In this document: piece by piece, positions 58,100-64,000 of the stretch
Position numbering within the stretch: the first letter of the stretch is position 1
Layout: the number at the start of each line of letters is the position of its first letter
Assembly (NCBI GenBank): GCA_958299035.1
Contig: CATQJL010000001.1
Span: 10,701,817-10,765,816 of the forward strand
Direction of reading: 5' to 3'
Length of the DNA: 64,000 nucleotides
Source of the DNA: Cylicocyclus nassatus
Lineage: Eukaryota > Nematoda > Chromadorea > Rhabditida > Strongylidae
Notes under the pieces: generated by a model
What the model saw: only the letters and a program-made list of their open reading frames with translations
Told to the model about the DNA's origin: nothing
Databases searched by the model: none
Translations under genes and position numbers: made by a program

Positions 58100-58685
58100 A
58101 AAATAATGGGTCCATTCACAATTAGCAGTTACTTTTCAGATGTATGTGACGAGACCATATGCATGTAGCTTTTGGTGTTGTTTTCATATTTTCTTTTGCA
58201 ATTCAGGCAGTGGGAAGAGAATCTGAATTCGATTTGCTCTAGCGAAAAAGTAATAAGAAGAATGTTTTCCCGGCTTGGTGGAAATTCCTTGGAGTCATGC
58301 AATGCAGTCTCAAATAGCACGAATTGCTTATGAAATTTGAGCTGGCCCGCATGGAGTTGCTTACTCGTAAACAAACAACTTATACGGATATGGCGCATGA
58401 AAAGCGAAAAAGGAAGCAATAATGTATGGTTCCCAAAAAGATTTCTAATTTTTGAAGCTCTTCTCTCAAAAAAAAAACGCTGGATCCTTGAAGGTTCCCA
58501 CAGCGGAACGAAGAAGTCAACGACGAAATTCGAAAACTATAACATGCTTGTCTACAGTCCAGCATGATGAGAGCATAAATATGCATAGAAGATGATAAAC
58601 ATGTAACATGGAGGCGTTGAAAAATTGAATCGTTGAAATTGGAATTGGAAAAAAATTGAAAAAACAAATTGTTAATTTAAAATCA
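58100..58685. repeat. Fragment D: diverged fourth copy of part of the segmental unit
   Basis: Around 58340-58400, GGAGTTGCTTACTCGTAAACAA, then ACTTATACGGATATGGCGCATG, matches the segment part at 43915-43985 (copy A), but is more diverged than A, B and C are from each other. It joins directly to the CATGTTGGCCAACCAAACAC marker that opens copy C, so the junction between B and C is not simple. Minus-strand frames here (58129-58419, 58380-58667) are not kept elsewhere. Confidence 0.55.
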
Positions 58686-61600
58686 CAAATCATGATTTTT
58701 GGAACAAACATCTATATTAACTACATAGGGCATGTTGGCCAACCAAACACAATTGAATTTTGAGTCTTGAAAAACTCAATTTTCAAAAGCACAAGAGAAA
58801 GCAATGTTAGATAATTTTTAGCAGAGGTAAATTGATGTTGGTTTTTTCTCAACACAATGAAAGGCATTTGACATGAGCTAAGATATAAATTTAGCAGACT
58901 AATGCATTCACTTCCGTAATTCCTTAAATCCAGCGAAATCAGATACTGAAAGCGAATGCTGAAAAGCATCTCTGCAACAAAACGAAGCGGATCGAAGCGG
59001 ATGTAAGAGTTTTTCCTTTGAATGCACTAAGCAAATTTCATTCTCTGACTCTTTTGTGCATTTTTGCGTCGATGTTCGCATGAAAAAGTATCTGCAGCTA
59101 GCGAACAATAAGGCATTTTAGCCTTCTGCAAAGATTTCAATGCTTTCTGAAGACGTTTTGAATGGCACAATGAACATTTAGATATTGCAAGGAAAGGCGA
59201 GTGATGCAAGAAAATCTAAAGTGGAATAAAAATCAATTTTTATTTCAGTTGGTTTTCATAATTACTGCACGTTCTTTTGTCTCTTTGTATTGCTAGTTTC
59301 TGAAGAATTGTTTCGAAACCTTTTCAAAGATTTCAAAAGCTCGCTTCTTCCATTTTCCAACATAGGCTTTGTTTTTCAAAATCTAGTTGGAATCGAGGTT
59401 CCAAAACTTCAGAAATAAGGGACTTAAACTCAAACTTCACACTGATAACGAAATTTTGTGCTACGATATTTTACCAAAATTGCACCTCAATCCTGAGCAA
59501 AGAAATTCTGACTCGAATTAGGGTAATCGTTATGGCCATTCTATTCTTTTAACAAATTTGAGAGTAAGTATGTTTTCTTAATTTAGACATTCACAGAAAA
59601 AGTTGGCAAATTCGGAGAAAGTCTTCCTCCTAGCGGCTCCGATTATAAAAAGTACGTGTGCAACCAAAGGTCTGCTGTTTAGGAAAGTTTTTATTGCGTT
59701 TAGAAAGAGGATTTGGGAAAGATTTATCTTACTCAAATGAATTTTGGATAGCGTGCATTATACGAAACATCCCTAATATTTTGCAGACTCACTCGTTTCA
59801 AAGTAAGGAAACTCTCAGAATGGTTCAAATACAACCTTTTAGTTTGGAGCTCTATTTGTTTATTTTTGCTACTTATTGTTGTTAATCATATTGGTTCATT
59901 TAATCAAATTCCATAGATCCAGCTCAAATCCCTTGTTCAAAAAGAAAATAACGAATTTTTGCGAAATAAGTTATGCAAATCCATTACGTTATTTGGAGAA
60001 GAACCAATGTAAGAAGAAACAGCTCCAAATGAAATGCATGGGAAAGGAGAGCTGGACTGCAGTTTGCGCATAAATTTTCGTGTTGAATTATAATGAGATG
60101 TCCATAAAAAGCATAGCATACTTCAGAAAAGAGAAATCCAGTTGCTGGGGAAAATTAAACCAGTCGAGATAGAAACACTATAAAACAACCAAAGAGACCA
60201 CCTAAGAGTGCCATAGCTCTAGTGTGGGGCGGAAGACGGTTAACATGGCCAAAAACTCGAGAATGCATACGAAATGTAACGAATGTGCATCACTTTGTCA
60301 GTGGAACAGAGTTCTCACTAATAATTGAGCAGTCTTTGTGTAAAATTTTTTTGACGATTTTCCCTTGAGTGCGCTAAAACGTAAAACTCATAGTTATACA
60401 GTTGTTTTACATTGTCAAAATGTGGCTTAAGCGACACATGTAAAAGATCATGATCTAAAAGTCGAAATATCGCATCAAGGGAGGGCTTATGTTTTTCGGA
60501 GCACGAAACGCATATGAAATCAAAGGTGTTCGAGCGAGAAATTGCTTACTCACGCATGTTGAAAGTAGTACATGTTTTACAAAAAACGAAACAAAACCCG
60601 GCTTTCTTCTAGTCTTTTCTAAAATTTGCAGTGTAGACTACCACTTACAAATTTGTGTAGGCAACTTGCTCTTGCTTGTAAATAAGTGAAAAATTCTCAA
60701 AATTTCAAAAACTCATAATGCCCTTGTAAGAAAATTCCTAACTTGGCTTAGCTTCCTCAAGGCCTTTTCTTTGCAAAATTTCAGGGTCACCAAAGATTAA
60801 AAATTCTACAAGTATTCCAAAAAAAAAAAGAGAGGTCGCTGTCGCTCTTCCTTTCGAGACTATTTCCTCGGATTTTTTTCTGACTAATTTTGGGCTCAAA
60901 ATAGTTAGAAAAATGTATCAAATACCGCCACACCCCCAAAATTTTGCAAACAGCGAAAGGCATCGGTTAAACAGCAAAATGTTGCAAACAAAAGAGGCGT
61001 TTTCCTTCGCTGCAGGATGCTAAGCTTTTTCGTCAGCACATGGAGTTAATTTAGCTTTCTGATTCTTCTTTGCGTCGGCGATCGCAGAAAAAGCTTTGCA
61101 ACAGCTAACAATAAGGCATTTTATCCTCCGCAGCATTTTCAATGCCTTGTCAGGCGGTCACCAAAGGCATCCGCAAGGTTCAAATATTTTTGGCAAAACA
61201 GCCTAAAGGGGTCAAAAATCAGTATTCTGCGTCTGAGTTGAATTAGCACATTTAGTATGAAGAAGAAGTTTGAAACAAAATGGTGCTGTTCAATGACTTA
61301 TCAAGAAAGGGCTTACATCATCGGCTCGCCAATTAATCCATATGGATTATAGGCTCCAATTCGCAATTCCACTCTCTCTTCCTTTGCCCTTCAATGTACT
61401 AAACACACATGCTTTCACTATTTAAACTGCTATGATACTTATCTTACTAAAGATTACTAAATGAATGTTTAGAAAGCATACACTATATATGCACTAATTT
61501 TTACTGATAAAAATCAGCAGCGGCAAAAGCTTGAGCTAAAATTAAGTAACTTTCTTATTCCTTGAAAACGTTTTTGAAATCATAATTCTCTTCGCTTCTC

Positions 61601-62465
61601 TTTCGAAAGTTGTGGAGTTCTAGACCCATTCAAAGTTAGCATGCATCTGAAAAATTTTTTCGAGGCACTGGCTTACGCCATGCCATGCCCTTCAATTTGC
61701 AACAAAAATTTCTGTGCCCCTGACGAAATTTTTCGGACCACCACTGAATGATATAATAGTGCATTCCATGTCAAGATTTTTAGCAATATAGGTAACGCTG
61801 AAAATCTTTCAAACTGACCCAATGACAGCTCTTCATCTTTTCAAGATCAAAAATTTTCAGGGGAAAAAGTGAAGAACTAAAGTGAACCAAAGCAGAATCT
61901 GTTCGGACTCTGAACGTTGCGGATGGCAAAAAAATCGATCTATAATATATCTCCAAGTAAAGAAGACGAGAGGAAGACGTGAGTTGTAGCAAGAAGCACA
62001 AAAAAATAAGAAAATCGAGCAAGCTGCCAAAAAAAATCTTGTAGCAAGGTTATTTATATGGGAGTTGAGTTATACGCAGGAGTTACTAATCACCTGAATA
62101 ATTATGATTTGTGGTAGTATGTTATCTTTTTTCTCCCTTTCATAGGATCAAGAAAACAGGCTAAACCACTAGATGGGAAAAATCCTTCAGAAAAAGTTTC
62201 ACAGGTGATCTTTTGAGAGTCTGATGGAGTGACTGAGGCGCAAGAAGTACATAAAAATGGAGCTGCCCGCTGTGGGGTTGTTTAGTCATAAAAGGCCCGA
62301 CTTATATGTTTTGGTGCATGATAAGCATGCAAGAAACGTGCAAGCGTTGCCCTTGAAGAGAACTTCCTTGGTAGAAAGACACGTGCTCGCTCAAAATAGA
62401 ACTGATTTTGACAAATCGGATGAGCAACAAAGAAGAGTCGAGGCGTTGACAACGAAGACGAAGTG

Positions 62466-62570
62466 AGCAGTGGCTGCAATTGACGAAATTCAATTGAGGT
62501 CGAATGCCGAGTGATGGACGAGCAGCTCGTCGCCTTCTATGGTGCTGGTGAAAAGCATCCCCAGAGCAAC
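62466..62570. other. Near-identical 105-bp block (copy C)
   Basis: Third copy of the block at 44122-44226, with GGTGCTGGTG for GGTGCTTGTG as the visible change. Here the minus-strand acceptor-like AG seen in A and B is gone (CTCTTTAAATACG). Confidence 0.6.
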
Positions 62571-63419
62571 GTATTTAAAGAGCAAACAAAAATAAATATT
62601 TGCCGAGAGCGGTCATGCGATGTTACGAAAATAATTATGCGCATAGGGTGATAGGAGTTAAGCGTAAAAGTATGCGAAATTGATGAAAAGCTTTACAAAT
62701 GCAAACAATAGATGAGATTCAAAGAATGGTCATAGCTTCTTCGAAAAAAGTCTTTGACAAATAAATGCGGGCGCTGTTGGATAAGACGACTACCGTAGCC
62801 AAGCAACTATTATGTGGGAAAATTTACAAATGTGTGATAACTTTTCCAGTAGTTATGTTTTTTTGTAGATATTTTTAGCTTTGGCAAGTTGTTACAAGTG
62901 ATGTATGCACATTAGCAAAGAATCCATTAGATTCGACGTAGATAAGAATTATTTTTTATTTATGGTAAGATGCTTTCGAATAAAAATATTAAAAAAATGC
63001 GGAGGCTGTATTAGAATTTTCGGAAGGGAGGAAGGGAAGTGAATTTTGCTTGTAGAAAGATTTTTTTCGGGAAATCATTTCTCACAATATGGGTGTAGTT
63101 TACAGTTTTTTGAATGCTTTTAGAACTCAAAAAGTTATTCCAATTATTTAGAGTAAGCTCTAGTCACATGCACAACTCAACGAAGCTTGTCGTGAAAGAC
63201 AGTTCTGAAAAATTCTTCTTGTTCTGCAAAAATCAATAAATTTATCCCAAATTATGTGATTCATTGAAAGTACATGGAAAGTCGAGTTCTGTAGAATTTG
63301 TGTAATATAAGTCTATAAAAATTTAAGAGCTTTTGCAAAAGGCCAATGAAAGTTCTTGTACGACAATCGACTTCTCTAAATTGCATGGCTGGCATGCCCT
63401 TTGAGACATCGAAGGCTCA

Positions 63420-64000
63420 TCTTATATATAAAGCTGAATGTCTGTTTGTCTGTATGTCTGTATGTATGTATGTATGTATGTACGTATGTTCCGAATAGAA
63501 AATTTTCTGAACCGATCCGGACCAAACTTGGCACACATACACTTCGGGCCCCGGCGGGTGTCATAGGCTACTTTTCGTATCGATCGATATCGATTTTATC
63601 GATTTTTTGCAAAATTTGAGCTACGGGGCTGGGAGTTGGCACAGGGGGGTAAGTGAGCATGCTGATCACCCCCGTGGGGGTGATCAGCATGCTCGATTAC
63701 ACCCCTCTGCCAAATTCCAGCCCCCTAGCTCAAATTTTGCAAAAAATCGATAAAATCGATAAAAGTAATGCACGGTTTCGAAAACTAATATTGTATTCGT
63801 AATCAGCATGCTCAATTACCCCCCTGTGCCAAATTTCAGCCCCCTAGCCCAAATTTTGCAAAAAATTGATAAAATCGACATCGATCGATAACGAAAAGTG
63901 GACTGTGACACCCGCCGGGGCCCGAAGTGTATGTGTGGCAAGTTTGGTCTGGATCGGTTAAAAAATGGAATTTTCTATTCGGAACATACGGCGGAGCCGG
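63420..64000. mobile_element. Second Helitron-type element, cut by the window end
   Basis: Starts TCTTATATATAAAGCTG straight after an A (GAAGGCTCA|TC). Copies A (45069) and B (53755) read on without it, so the A|T target is again visible. It has the same TGTC/TATG microsatellite, CCGGACCAAACTTGGCACAC, ATCGATTTTATCGATTTTTT and long inverted arms as 34673-35324. The last visible bases GGCGGAGCCGG correspond to the 3' hairpin, so its CTAG end should lie within about 20 bases of the edge. Confidence 0.85.

Larger units (their letters stand above)
58686..64000. repeat. Segmental copy C (partial; continues past the window)
   Basis: Markers: GGCATGTTGGCCAACC 58728, CTTCTGCAAAGATTTCAATG 59123, AAAGTCGAAATATCGCATCA 60458, TTAATTTAGCTTTCTGATTC 61045, GGCTTACATC...AATTAATCCATATGGATTAT 61309, the conserved block at 62466, and TTGAGACATCGAAGGCTCA 63401. 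The first part of the unit (counterpart of 33.8-36.8 kb) is missing. It preserves the site where copy A holds the BEL/Pao element (TTCTACAAGTATTCC, 60805-60819). A second Helitron-type element interrupts it at 63420. Confidence 0.8.

Overview
The window reads as intergenic and intronic DNA from an animal genome, most likely a nematode. It is AT-rich, with no dense coding and no operons. The nematode assignment is an inference. It rests on a BEL/Pao-type retrotransposon with a tRNA-Gly primer site, many mariner/Tc1, hAT and Helitron-type elements, short introns, and a spliced gene for a small secreted cysteine-rich protein of the Ly6/three-finger type. Most of the sequence is layered transposon debris. 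I see no tRNA, rRNA or CRISPR.

Layout. (1) 1-3.3 kb: no recognisable gene, one fold-back element (1833-2235). (2) 3.4-5.5 kb: a decayed CR1-like LINE on the minus strand, split by a decayed mariner. (3) 5.6-27.1 kb: nested TA-flanked elements with long terminal inverted repeats (5589-7280 holding 6390-7067; 20620-24550 holding 20948-22484, which holds 21175-21988, and also 23141-23940; 18803-19488; 26286-27050). Short hAT-like elements, fold-back palindromes and a broken zinc-knuckle ORF (about 16.58-17.15 kb) lie among them. (4) 27.8-31.1 kb, minus strand: a multi-exon gene with a signal peptide and CYSC start, an RGC middle exon, and a final exon with a CFCATDYCN motif and a hydrophobic tail that looks like a GPI-anchor signal. 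Its introns hold a 306-bp tandem duplication and a hAT element with a perfect 8-bp target duplication. (5) 33.8-64 kb: three tandem paralogous segments of about 9 kb net (A 33.77-47.45, B 47.68-57.15, C from 58.69 kb past the end), plus a small fourth fragment (58.1-58.68). The segments lack a convincing shared ORF, but they act as empty-site controls for each other's insertions.

The standout is in segment A: a 4.43-kb BEL/Pao-like element (38456-42886). Its two 365-bp LTRs look identical, its gag-protease ORF is intact, and it has no reverse transcriptase, RNase H or integrase. Between the primer-binding site and gag its leader carries eight tandem copies (about 80-bp period) of a hairpin whose stems change in a compensatory way while the internal loop stays fixed. 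A ninth, divergent hairpin follows the primer site. This looks like a selected, repeated RNA structure, perhaps for packaging, dimerisation or translation of a non-autonomous but recently mobile element. The paralogous segments also show a precise A|T insertion of a TC...CTAG Helitron-type element (34673-35324; second copy from 63420).
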